Below the pieces are notes generated by a model, which worked only from the letters and a program-made list of their open reading frames with translations, was not told the origin of the DNA and searched no databases. The translations under genes and the position numbers were made by a program. 64,000 nt of DNA from Sipunculus nudus (lineage: Eukaryota > Annelida > Sipuncula > Golfingiida > Sipunculidae). Position 1 is the first letter of the stretch; every line of letters begins with the position of its first letter. Below, one piece after another: positions 37,901-49,200 of this stretch. Location of the stretch: NCBI GenBank assembly GCA_026874595.1, contig CM049312.1, positions 31,749,456-31,813,455 on the forward strand. The letters are read 5' to 3'.

Positions 37901-40900
37901 AACAAAACTGTACTTCGCTCTCTTCAAAGCAAATTTTGTTAGACCCACATAGGTCAGGTTCTTTTGAAATTCTTCCACTATAATTTTCACTTTAAAAAAT
38001 CTTTGATTTATGGAAATAAAATTCCCTTAAAATATTGAAAAGACCCGAGTTTCTCCGTAAATAACTGAAATATTTTCGTTATATTTTCAAAGCAATGCGG
38101 ACGGTATCGGTTTTACTGCAGGCTATTTTTAATTATACGAATAATTATGCATACCGGTATAAATCATAGCGTATAGTAAGATAGGTTTAATATTTAATCT
38201 TCCAAATCAAGGGGGAGGTCTAAAACCCTCGGGGGTTTCCTTGCTAATTCCCCCACGCGACCGCCGCCATCTTGGCTAATATGCAGTTGAACGATGTGTA
38301 AATAAAAAAAAAAATAGTTCACAAAGAAGCATAAATGTGACCCAAGATATAACTTTCTTCATGAATATCAGTTAGTCTGACTATACCTGCAAAACAAGGG
38401 TCTAATATAGCCAGGGACACTTAGCGGGACCGAGTTGTCATGCCGACATTATCGTTTTGCCGCTGCCGACATGCCAAATAAATTTTCGTTAATTATTTGA
38501 AAATATTAGAGGATGGTATCAAATTTTGTTAAAATACCTTAACATGCAGACAACGGACTTATCACTTTACTGCGCAGTAATCACATTATTTGCTATTATT
38601 TATTTTCTTTTTCGGCAAGATGGGCTTCGGCATTTAGGGTTTGGTATTCTGGGTTTCGGCATTCTGGTTTTCGGCCATCTGGTCGACTACCCACTGCACA
38701 TTTCATTCATGATAGCAACCTGCAGACTGCACAGCCTCTAACGTGAATGTAAGAGGTTCTCAGAGAGACATACTGCTTACAGATAGGACATTACTAAGAA
38801 GTAATCAGTGAATTCAATATTGGAAAGAAAATCTACCATGCGGTGTCAGATAATGCACCCAATATGATAAAGGCATTAAGCTTCATTGGTTTCTTATCAC
38901 CCCGTAAAGATGACAGTGATACAGAAACTGATGATTCTGTTGATTGTGACCTTACTCGTCTGACAGATCCTGATGCAGATGTTTCTACATATCTGGCACA
39001 AATTTTGGCTGCTTTGTCCATACATTCAACTTAGGTAAAAAAAAAAAGGTTTGGTTGTCAGGCACATTTTTTCAGAAATCTGTGCTGGCTGGCGATGTTT
39101 TTTACCATTTTTGTATGTTTCGATAAAAACAGAAGCCTGCCCTCTTCGCAGTGTCATTTCATAGCCTCTCAATTTTTCCCCCAAGTCCGTATGTCAGCAA
39201 CAAGTACCATTCTGTTTGAGGGACATCGCAAACTGCGGGCAGCTTCTGTTACTAGATGAAATTCCGAAGTCAGTCTGATCCGTTCTGTTCTCCGTATTCC
39301 TGAGGAAAGCTGAACATGCTGGAGTTAAAGTAAACCCGAGCAATTATGACAGTGTTCTACTTCAAGAACTTGGTGAAATACTGTTTCTCTAAGGAGCCAC
39401 AACAGGCTTAACACAAGGTGAGATGGTGGTGACAGTCGGTTTGTTACCCTTAGGGTGAGGGGTCTTCGTAACACAGTACCAGGTTCGGCAGCAAACTGCT
39501 GACCGGCCTGAGAAAGTCCATTGACAGACGTCTTAGTGTCTGTGAAGAGAGACCTTCGTTTAGGATGGCAGCAACGCCAGATCCTCACTTCAATATGGCT
39601 TGGTGTAAAGATCTGTGAAGCAGCTGTTTAGAAAATGAAACTCCTTTCAGAGGCCAACCGTCTAAGCCCACCTGATAGGTCACCATTCCATCACGTGTCA
39701 CCGTTCTCTCCTCCACCCAAACGCCGCAAACTGTTTGGCTTCATGGAGAGCTACAACAAAGCCCTGGCAGCCTCTGTCAGTTCATCAGATGCAGCAGAGG
39801 AGGTAGCGGAATACCTGAAGAAAAGCTTGCCTTCCAGATTCCACAGACCCAATGCAGTTTAGGCGCTCCAGATCAAAGACATTCCCACTAATGCCCCTTG
39901 CTATGCAGTTTCTCACTGTCCCAGCTAGATCAACTCTAGTGAAAAGATTGCCTTGTGTAGCTGGTAGGGTTTTCCGCCCTGTTGCTTTGTTGCCTCACAT
40001 ATGCACAATTTGAGAGACGTATGTTTATGAAGTGCAACAAGCATTCGATGTGATGGAAATCATTTCTAGTTTTCCTTTAGACTCTGGACTACATCTATTT
40101 CATATCTTGATGAGACTAACTATTCTGTCAGTGTTTTGCGCAGGGTGTTTTTCTTTGATGCATTTGAATAAAGGTTAGAGTATGCAATTCTTGTGTTGCC
40201 TTTTGACAATATTTATTTTGTAATCGTGGCTTAATCGTTATCGCAATTCTGATCATTATATACTTAGTATATATATAAAGTAATCGACCCTGTAAATATT
40301 CCACTTTACAGTGATCACATTTTCTTGACCCTCGGGATTAACTGTACAAAGTTTATAAAGTTTTGTATTTCTTTTTTTTTGTATGTGAGTAAATGTATGT
40401 TGGTGCGATGTCTATTTTAAATGTCCTGTGAATGTACTTGTAGTAGCCGAAGTTTGCTTTTCATGTTTGCTATACATTGTATGTGCATTTTGTTTGTTTG
40501 TAATAATAATAATAAAAAAAAGTAATCGACCCATGTCTGATCTGTATACCTATATATGATTTGAATGCTCTATTGCCGTATCGATTAAACACAATGACTG
40601 CCAACAAATACATTAAATACAATAAGTGTTTATATATAGCGCTATAGAGCTATCTATTTGTTATTTTTTATACCAAGCACGGAAAAGAACTTTTAATAAA
40701 TGGGTCGCATACTTAATTAATAAATAGGCATAATGCATATGCAGTGTAATTATAAAGTTTAAGCATCCTCCGAACTTGTATAATAAAAACTAATAATGAA
40801 AAAGTGATGCGTGTATTCAATACGTATTGGGTATCGTCTTCAGTGTGTTTCAATTAGTATTGTATCAGAAAAGCCGGATCGACACCCAATGACTACATTA

Positions 40901-41121
40901 AACAGATGAGTCTACTTTTCATTCCAGCACCAATTCTGGAAGGCACTGAGGATGGTGATTTTATTCTCGACTTCCTTGCCCATACTCCTAATTTTAGACA
41001 GGTGTCACCACCATCAATGGTTTCTGATCTCCTGGCTCAGTTGAAGGGCATAACGTTTGAAACAGAAAATGGACTCGGTTGCATAAGCAAATCAATTGTA
41101 CACATAATACATAAAGAGTGA
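31924..41121 (+). CDS. HNMT-like: HNMT-like SAM-dependent methyltransferase, copy B (intact frame, expanded introns)
   Basis: Exons 31924-32101, 33318-33641, 34835-34978 and 40928-41121 (178, 324, 144 and 194 nt) join into 279 residues with no stop. All introns are phase 1 with GT-AG borders. The start ATG has a purine at -3 and G at +4 and matches the start of copy C; an upstream in-frame ATG at 31819 adds 35 unconserved residues and was not chosen. SAM loop LSIGPGTG is at 53-60, VEPN at about 82-85 and FIHSLYYIVD from 132. His134 stands where human HNMT has Gln143, and Ser269 where it has Asn283, so histamine may not be the substrate. Intron 1 holds a minisatellite and a MITE. Intron 2 holds a TRIM. 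Intron 3 (5.9 kb) holds a hAT relic and a 2.2-kb foldback element. Whether such introns splice efficiently cannot be seen from DNA. Confidence 0.82.
32175..32672 (+). repeat. 43-bp minisatellite in intron 1 of HNMT copy B
   Basis: Same unit and position as 1385-1925, about ten units, with a different internal order. The array predates the duplication and has since evolved separately in each copy. Confidence 0.9.
32941..33279. mobile_element. MITE (TTA-target, PIF/Harbinger-like) in intron 1 of HNMT copy B
   Basis: 339 bp with terminal inverted repeats of about 30 bp (right end, reversed: GGCAAAAAAAAATTGAAGG then TATGGTTCTCAGGCA). TTA duplicates flank it (32938-32940, 33280-33282). Copy A at about 2195-2210 has the empty site with a single TTA. 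Confidence 0.85.
33773..34205 (+). mobile_element. TRIM with tRNA-like promoter in its LTRs, copy B
   Basis: 5' LTR 33773-33930, primer-binding site TGGGGGCTCGTCCAGGAT at 33933-33950, polypurine tract AAGAGGGG just before the 3' LTR 34049-34205, and ATAT on both sides (33769-33772, 34206-34209). It sits at the same intron-2 site as copy A, so it is the same insertion carried by the segmental duplication. In the 3' LTR the A box TAGCGAAGCGG is at 34106-34116. Confidence 0.85.
36512..38691. mobile_element. 2.2-kb foldback (giant inverted-repeat) transposon inserted in the hAT relic of copy B
   Basis: The ends mirror each other: GACCAGATGGCCGAAA near 36519 and its reverse complement near 38665-38685. 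The mirror image continues inward almost to the middle, through matching blocks at about 36940/38270, about 37370/37885 and about 37450/37800, with small gaps. The arms are therefore about 1 kb each with little spacer. CACTGCAC occurs on both sides (36504-36511, 38692-38699) but once in copy A (5114-5121), so it is an 8-bp target-site duplication. No coding frame of note. An 8-bp duplication suits hAT-type mobilisation; the family is unassigned. Confidence 0.85.
39034..39130. mobile_element. Truncated MITE, copy B counterpart of 5457-5759
   Basis: The left end is identical in position and similar in sequence to the copy A element. The right two thirds, with the adjoining hAT codons, are deleted. 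Confidence 0.75.
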
Positions 41122-44100
41122 ATCTGAGATAAGATGAAATAAGATTGTTCATACAAATTTAAAATATTTCGATCAGGGTATAAGGGAATTACAGTTGAGG
41201 AATTTTGAAAAGAAAAATTAAGTTTTATTTTGTTAAAGTATTCAGGTGAGAATCCGGGATGTAGGAAAGGGAGGGGGCGGGACCATTCAAGGAGGACTAA
41301 TGGCAAAGCCTTAAAAAGTCCGGAAAGGGGTCTGAACCCCTTTAAAAATGTTTGCGGCAGCTGAAAAAGTGGGAATCCGGACCCCCTGGACACTTCCCCC
41401 ACTGGATCCGCTTCTGGCATTTTTGGTTCCCCGTTGCACTATGGACATTCGTTTTTGCAGGCTCCCTTGCGCAGTGTGCCAGACTTGTGTCTACAGTGAT
41501 ATTATGACCTGATTGATTAGAACTAGCCAAGAGTAACACTTCCAGGTTTTATTTAAAGAGCATCATCGACTTAAAGAACATCAGACGAAAACGTCAGAAG
41601 AAATTTGGTGCGTTCTGTCAGTAATGAAATATATGAAAGCTTAGAATTTCAAATATGGGCTATTTTAAAATTTGCTTAAAAAGGCTTTACATTCATTTTA
41701 AAATCATAATTATCAAATATTAGTAAATAACCAACACAACCATTCGGGTAGCTTTATGATAGATAATAAAGCTAAGCATAAGTAAAATTCGTCGTACACG
41801 GTGATTCCTGGCATCCCCCGGCGACCCGTGTTATATTAATATATAATCACAGTGTATCCTTAGATGGGTCGTCAGCAGTTCTGTAACGACAGTCATGCAT
41901 GAATTTTCCCTTAATGGAAGATCATTTAATATCTGAAGATTATTACCAAACAGTAAGTAACCTCACTTTTGGGCTCTCTATATGGAAGAAAGTATATATT
42001 AATGTTGTACAGCGACATGTTACTTTCAACAGCAGTAACCGTTTTGATTTAAATACATTTTTTATATGATCGCTAAAAAGATATGAGAAATATTTTAATT
42101 TAAAGTGTAGATCTACCATACTTTTTTTACAATAAAAAACTATTTTTCGCCCAGTAATTACAAAGAATATTTCTGATAAAATAGAATGTTTTATATTGAC
42201 TACATATTTCGGATGGACTTTTTTATCCATGAAATCCTCTTATCGACCTTTTTTCCAAGTTGTTCGTCTTTACGAATGATAATAACAAAATTGCCCACCA
42301 AGAATCTCAAAATCTTAGATATCCGTCAAGTCTAGCTTGTTTTTTTTAAATGCTCCTTCCTTATGCGGTAAAGTATTATATTTTCCCCTTGGTTGGTTTT
42401 TCTGTATTCAACGTCAAGCAAAAGGTTATTCTGCGGATTTTGGCGAAGCTCGTAGAGGGTTAGGAAATCGGTTACATTTTGAAGGTAACCTAGGTCCCCA
42501 TGAGGTCTGCGACACATAAGGATCAGGCATGTGACAGGGGATGCCGCGGGATGCCATGGTCCCAAAGCTTTACATGTAATATTGATAATAAACTTTCCAT
42601 ACACTGCATATCTGCTAGCAAACGTCTACACGAGAATAAAATGGTTATGTTTTACGTCTAGATTCAACACTAAATATTTTCATTTGTAACAAGTTAATGA
42701 TAGTAAGGGATTATATCCCGGGGTCATTATATCTAGTGTTTTTTAATAATTTAACTAAGAAACTGGTGATAATGAACAATGTTAATCTGGCTATCTACTC
42801 GTAACTTCACGATTTTTGTAAAAATACTCTTTGGCCAGTCCTTGCATATTCCTTCAAATAACTGTTTACTCGTTTACCTTTTCATTATTATAGCTCTGTG
42901 GGATAATGTCTAATTGTTTGGTGTCCGCGTGCAGTTAAACTAATGATGCCTCACAATTTACCGGATATATTCTTTATCTTACTTTGCCATGTGCCATTTG
43001 CTGGACTTTGCCATGTTTCATTAACTGTGCTTTGCCATGTGTTATTTGCTGTACTTTGCCATGTGTCCTTTGCTTGTGTCATTTGCTGTACTTTGCCATG
43101 GGTCTTTTTCTGTACTTTGCCATGTGTCATTTGCTGTCTGTATTAATATAAATTAAGACAAAACGGATTAAAAATAAAATACTTTACATTTAAATACTCC
43201 AATTTGCCATACCATTGTATGGCGATCTTATTCATTTTCTATATTATTTCTTATCAGTACCATTAATAATTTTAAACACTTTAGCCAGACCCATTTTTTT
43301 CCGATTCTTGTAAGGCCCGTTGGTATTCATGTCGCCCCTGCATTAATCGATGTATTATTATGTTGTGACAGCCTCACCCGGCAGCCGGACTCTCGATAGG
43401 AAACGCTCCGAGATACTTTGCCCAAATAAGCCGGTCTGTCTGCTATTTCATGAATTAATAACAAGCTCACATGCATACAAAATCAAAATGGCTGATCAAA
43501 TCTAACGTATCAAAAATAAAAGACACACAGTCAAAACTCTTCACCTTAATGCGTAAATGAACGAGACCATATGCACTAGAAACTGGCTAGGTGTACAAAC
43601 CTTTATTTGACCGCTCAGATTCGAGATTGCGTTCTGGTTTTACGAGACTGTTCGGATCTGATAATATTATGACTGATGTAAACTTGTTCTGTGCGGCTGC
43701 CGGGTCATGCCTGGTGTTATTTTTAAACCAACTTTCAGCGTTGCTGGGAGATCATCGAAAATCTGAATAATCAAATAATTCATATAAACATTTTCTGGTG
43801 CTCATGTTCTTGTTAGAAAGCATATGAATAGTGTATGGTTTACATTTTATTCGTTGAGTTTGATTGGAGGTTTTTATTGCGGCCCTAGCACTTGCACCCT
43901 TGGTCATTATTCACAAAACAGATGCAAGAGTAGCTCGATGCATCAAGGTCTCTGAAAGCATAGCTGCCAGGAGCTTGATAGTATGAAGATGCTCTTTTGT
44001 ACAGTAGGGGAATAAATGATTAGTGGGACAATCCTGTATATATCATGTCTATTACTTGCATAATTATGCCAAGAATTGCTGTTTTAATCTCTGTAAATAG

Positions 44101-44258
44101 ATTATTTATGGATTTTTAAGATATTTATGGATATTCAAGTTTTTTATGGACTTGGGCTGGACCATATGACCCAAATTAGGTGAACTTGGACTCGAAACTA
44201 AAGGAATTGGACTGGGACTCAGGACTTGCACCAAGACTGACAACGTGGACTCGACTAC
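41122..44258. other. 3' flank of HNMT copy B
   Basis: Counterpart of 7759-11540. It contains the GGATCCG-ended remnant at about 41245-41420, the minisatellite at 42976-43140 and a 69-bp stretch (about 42303-42371) absent from copy A. No gene recognised. Confidence 0.5.
42976..43140 (+). repeat. 24-bp minisatellite, copy B
   Basis: Counterpart of 9476-9630 with about seven units in a different arrangement. Confidence 0.85.
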
Positions 44259-44262
44259 AATG

Positions 44263-45120
44263 TATATTATAGCCCGATTTAATCAGATTCAATATTATTA
44301 GGCCCTGCCATATATTTAGCCCGATAGCCATACAGTGAGAGTTTCTGCAATATAAGCCGTTGATCCATTGCATCTTCTTTGACGACCTGTTTACTGCCAA
44401 ACAACAAAACAACAAATTGCACCATTTTAACACCAATAAGTATGTTTCATGGTTTCGATAGCAACTTAAAAAACTTGGATCATCATTTTTAAACAATTAA
44501 GCGTGTCCACTTGTACGGATGCGGTGCGGATACGTATGCGATATTTTGTGCATGCGTGTCCATTAGATATGTTTTTCAGTGCGTTTTTAGGTCTTTCACC
44601 CTCTACAAAATGGCACTTTCCGCATGCGTTTCCGTACCCGCGGCTACATGGTCCGGTTTTCAAAAAACGTATCCGTTTCCGCACGCACTCCGCAACGCAT
44701 ATGTGGACACACTCCTTCTTTATTCCATAGCGCGATTTAAAACGCGTCCGCAATCGCATCCGTATCCGTACCGCATAAGTGGACAAGCAGCTTTACTAAC
44801 CTTTAAAAAATTTTATACCAGAGGCATGTCAGTGAGTTTTAGGGACAGAGAAGAACAATCGAATGGGCGCACTTGAAGACCTCACAGGGAGGCTCGCGGA
44901 CTCCATGGCAGTGATTGACAGCTGGAATTTTGATACATTTTGTTTCAACGGGCCCAGCTCTGACAAATGACACGCTGGCACGGGTTAATAAACACCTGTT
45001 GACACTCGTTACAAGGGCATTTGGAGGTGTGCAGTACGAGGCTTATGTTGTAGAAGCTCTCACTGTATAGCTATCGGACTCAATATATGGCAGGGCCTAA
45101 TAGGGCTATGTATATCATAG
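44263..45120. mobile_element. 858-bp inverted-repeat element downstream of HNMT copy B
   Basis: About 70-90 bp near the left end (around 44295-44370) is repeated inverted near the right end (around 45030-45110); both arms include TTAGGCCCTGCCATATATT. AATG flanks it (44259-44262, 45121-45124), while copy A at about 11549 has one AATG and no insert. No coding frame. Confidence 0.75.
44501..44788. mobile_element. Nested MITE with near-palindromic ends
   Basis: The left end GCGTGTCCACTTGTACGG and the right end reversed GCTTGTCCACTTATGCGG are inverted repeats, and further GGATGCGGT/ATCCGTATCC words continue the symmetry. It lies inside 44263-45120, is GC-rich, and open frames on both strands (for example 44503-44876) are by-products of its symmetry. 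Confidence 0.7.
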
Positions 45121-45124
45121 AATG

Positions 45125-46181
45125 ATGGGATTCAGATAAATAGTTCTCTTGTAGTGAGAAATAACACAAATCAGTCAACACTGAATAAAATGTTTATTGT
45201 GGGAAGCCAGTGATGGAAGACATGCACTATCGACACTTGATTAAATAACAATGCAAATCAATCTGCATACAAAAGTTCTTACACTATATTCCACACATGT
45301 TTGGGAAGTCATTTGACTTCACCTGGAAAGTTAAATATGTTTTGATTAAGCAAACAATTTAGAGTAGCACATGGTTGCGACTGGCTGACTAGAAAATTCT
45401 TAATTAGTACCTTATAAGATCAGAAAAATTTATTACAACATGAACACTTTTTAATGAAGGTTTTTTTTTGCATAACAAAAATAATAAGCAAACTCCTTTA
45501 ATAGAAAAATAACTTGTGCAATTTGGACAGAGTATGCTGATCAGGTGCGCCACCTGCTGAGTAACCACAACACTAAACTGTTTGGAAAAGCAGCATATTT
45601 TTATATGTGAATAAAAGTAGTGTCAATAAAGGCCTCAAATAAAATGAAAATTTATCTGCAGATTTAATTATATATCTCCCATTTTTTAGGGTAAATAAAA
45701 TTATTAAAGTGAGACAGTTTCATTTTGTAAACATGTGACATGTAAAGACAAACTAGTTTATTCAACATTGTAAAATGCCCTAGATACTATATATGACAAT
45801 TTGACTTCAGATTTGCTCAGCAACATGGAACATGCAGAATAAGTTACATGCAGAGCTTCACATATCAAAGACTGATCAATATAATGCATCTTGATACTGA
45901 TAACTAATTGCACAATTATGCACCACAAAATACTTAAATGACTGCAAAAAGAAAATAAATGACTCAATAAATGAGACAGTGTATTGATAATGATGATATC
46001 ACTTGTTAAACTTCAGTAATGTCCACTGATAACACATGATCTAATTCATGATAAGCCTCATATGTTTTTGTTTATGATTCTAATGAGTTTGATTATAGTC
46101 TGACAATATTTGTAACAATTAATGATTCAATATCTAATGATCCTATAACATCCCTCCTTGTCTGTGAGTTTCTTCATTGCT
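45125..46181 (-). other. 3' flank and probable 3' UTR of the FABP gene
   Basis: On the minus strand this follows the FABP stop codon; candidate AATAAA at 45762-45757. The duplication ends at about 45550, so the FABP gene itself lies outside the duplicated block. Confidence 0.4.
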
Positions 46182-46232
46182 TCACTCCCGCTTATAGGTT
46201 CGCACTGCCTTGGCGTCTTTAGCTACCAGAGT
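46182..46232 (-). CDS. FABP exon 4, C-terminus and stop
   Basis: Acceptor TCTTTTTCAG on the minus strand, then [16 protein letters not shown] and TGA. The RTY triplet is the conserved carboxylate-binding R-x-Y of the FABP C-terminal strand. Confidence 0.88.
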   Translation of the reverse strand, partial: TLVAKDAKAVRTYKRE

Positions 46233-49200
46233 CTGAAAAAGATGATAAAGTATTATTACCATGTGATAATTTATGATAATTAAAATCATTACTGAACTCA
46301 TATTATTTTGGAAAATAGTTAAAACTGAACAGCCAAATTCACATGAAGTATTACATACAACAATAGATATATTCAACTGTATTTAAACCACCAAACTCAC
46401 ATGAAGTATTACATACAACAATAGATATATTTAACTGTGTTTAGACATGATAAGGTAATCAGTCCTATAACATGAAACAGGTCTTTTCAGACGAAATCTT
46501 ATGGTCTCAACCCCCCCTTTTTCAGACCTTGTTTTTTTTAGGTATTTTATGAGTCCTCCTGGGTTGGACCCCCTGTTTCCTAAAGCCTGGATCCACTCCT
46601 GATGATAAATAAGAGTTAATAAATAAGTGTGCTTATATAGACGGGCACAGATGAGCTAATTATTTAAATGTTTTGACTTATGTGTTCACGAGAAATATAT
46701 TTATAGCTTTCTGCATAACAGACAAACCAACCAACAATGTCAAAAACATTAAGACACAGCCATGTGCCAGTTGTACAAGCATCATCATCAGTCTTATAAT
46801 GATTCCATTTTACTCTATATGTCAACCTGATTTTATCATCATAATATACACAACAAGTCAACATGTGATGATAGGAAACTCAAGTCTGCATAATATTTAT
46901 TAACCCCCCTCCCCTGCACCTCTATAGAATGGACAGGCTTATAACGTTATATGGGTTGAGGTGATGAGTTTATTTTTTATCCTTTTTTGGTTAAAACTGT
47001 TTTTTTTTTTTTGTTTTTGGGTGGATCTACTAAACAGAGGTGCGCATCGGACCCAACTACCCCTGATGGTCCGGTCCATTACAAAAGCAGTCTGGTCCTT
47101 TTTATCCTTTTTTTTGTTAAAACTTTTTTTTTTTTTGTTTTTGGGTGGATCTACTAAACAGAGTAGCGCATCGGACCCAACTACCCCCTGATGGTCCGGT
47201 CCATCACAAAATCAGTCTGGTCCTTGTCCAGTCCAGCTGTAGGCAGTCTGGTCTGGTCTATTTATTAAAATATCATTAAATATAAATTAAAATAATAGTT
47301 TTTATTTTTACTTTTATTCCACATAATTTTTCATAACATATATTTGTTTAAATATTTAACAAACTTAATTCAATATATATCACACACAGCACACTATGCA
47401 ATGAATGTATTATTATAATTTGTACCTGAATGGTAAGATCTGGGTTTGATTTTTTAATGATAACAAAGGAATATACTTTGATACTAGGTGGGTCATTGGG
47501 GTTAGAATATAAACAAAGTTGTGCATGGTGCGGGTTGATTATAGCCAATGTAGTGGTTATTAATCATTCAATATATAAAGTATATATAGGCCTATGTATT
47601 TAATGTAAATAAAATTGTTCTTATTTTACTTTGACACACAGTGATACAGAGGAAACATTATTATGCAACACTGCAGCGAACAATGATTCTTATGTTTAAC
47701 ATCATATTTAAATCATAAGTTAATAACAAAAATATGACTCTTTTCTTACTGCTAGTCAGAGAACAAAAATATAAAATAATATGCATCGGCATATATAATT
47801 AAATTATTACAGTTGCCATTGTTTTTAATACATTTTATGTAGTAAAAGAGACTTTTTTTGAGAGGTAAATTACACCTTGTTTAACAACATTTGTAGGTTG
47901 AAACTAAATCCATAAAGTTATTTGTTTAGCATAATTTAAAAATTAGGTTGAGCAATCTGGACTGGTCTGGCCAGTTCGGTATAAGCGGTTTAGTATGTAG
48001 TGTTAGTGGTCTGGTCCAGCCAAAATTTGTGGACCGCACTGGTCCAAGTGGTCTGGTCCACACCTCTCTGACTTAGCCCCCCCCCCTTCCCAAAGTGCAA
48101 AATCATCCAATTTTCTTTTTGCATTGGATCTCCAATATTGCTGATTTTCAATGCCAAAATTTGGGCACAATATTAGTCTTAGATTTTACCAGATATGACA
48201 TATGTTGGACACTGACCTTATTTGAGAGGTCAGACACTCTAGAGCTGTTCCCCTATTATTGCTCAGTTACTGACCTCAAGAGAGAGCTCCGGAAACAGAT
48301 CTAGAGAGGGGTCCAGAGCTTCCAGGCCTTTTACAGTTGCCGCAACCTTTTCAAAGAATTCTAAGACCAATTTTGCAGCCTGAACCCAGCCTTTTCCAGA
48401 TCTGGGTTTGTCATTAGTCCTCATGGGTTGGACCCCTCCTTTTTCTAAATCCTAGATCTGCCCCTGGGCTTCCAGGGATCACTTGGTGATTACATACATC
48501 TAATTAAATGTTGGACTTGAGTTCTTGCATGTGTACACGTATATCTGAATATTACCTCAAACTTACAGGCAGCTAGATTCTACGTATATATATTGTTACG
48601 GGGTGACATAAAAGCGGACCAAACAGTCTCGCTAGTGAAGCTTGCTTTTCTAGCAAAGCGGTTGGTACGCCGGACTTGTACGCCACTGACCTAGGTTCGA
48701 CTCCAGGATCGGCCCAGGATTTTCCCCTCATTTATTTGTCTTCATAACAATATATATTTTGTTTTTTTACCAGGGGCTTTACACCTGTACCTGTCAAAGA
48801 GATTTATTATGACACTTCGTTTCTTTTGCTTAATTGACCTATCTTTTCCTTCATTAGGAGAAAAATAAGAAATTACCAAGTGAAATTTATACAATTTTGT
48901 ATATGTAAGGAGATGTCAAATTATATCTCTGCAGTGTTACCATTGCAATAAGTACAGCTGTCTGAGTAGGGCAATGCCTATCAAAGTACAAAAAGTGGCA
49001 CCTGTTCAGCCCTACTTGAAGCACTGACAGCTATTTCTAGAGAATTTTCCTGACCTGTTAATATAATTTTATCAAGTATGTACTCACCATGACCATGGTG
49101 TTAGGGTCAGTGAGTTCTCTTGTCAATACAGAGTCTACGGGCCCCTTCTGTGACTGAATCAGTTTGTTGTCCCCTTCAAGTGTAATGGTGGTCTGAAATC

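Larger units (their letters stand above)
35442..40062 (+). pseudogene. Decayed BED-finger hAT transposase in intron 3 of HNMT copy B, interrupted by a foldback element
   Basis: The first exon (about 35442-35678) ends with a BED-type zinc finger, FQVKCKHCFTFISAKEKATS then NFITHMK, followed by a GTAGGT donor, so the transposase gene had an intron. Later pieces match copy A: SDNAPNM near 38845, a 75-residue open piece at 39635-39862, and the dimerisation region near 39895-39985. A 2180-bp element (36512-38691) splits the frame, a truncated MITE sits at 39034-39130, and the VVKDGIK motif is lost. It is non-functional. It shares its site with copy A, so it is older than the duplication. Confidence 0.8.
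26843..45550 (+). repeat. Segmental duplication, copy B
   Basis: Counterpart of 1-11980, longer because of copy-specific insertions: a 4-kb repeat block (about 27056-31088), a 339-bp MITE (32941-33279), the BED-finger part of the hAT (missing from A), a 2180-bp foldback (36512-38691) and an 858-bp element (44263-45120). It lacks about 840 bp present in A (about 10555-11395). Confidence 0.9.
46233..49087 (-). other. FABP intron 3
   Basis: 2.86 kb with transposon debris. 46500-46605 and 48415-48475 share GGTTGGACCCC...CTGGATCCRCYCCTG-type ends. Also a hAT-like element (about 47036-48072) and the solo LTR (48594-48749). Confidence 0.6.

Noticed and set aside
44503-44876. 121-codon frame as a gene
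   Set aside because: It lies in a nested palindromic MITE; similar frames on both strands arise from the symmetry.
1-45550. Tandem duplication as an assembly artefact
   Set aside because: The copies differ by many substitutions, several complete insertions with target duplications, and a separate gene copy between them, which fits true paralogues better than duplicated haplotypes, though long reads would settle it.
48651-48718. A genuine tRNA gene
   Set aside because: A and B boxes and a T-arm-like end are present, but no 5' acceptor strand pairs with the 3' end, and the unit is bounded as an LTR.
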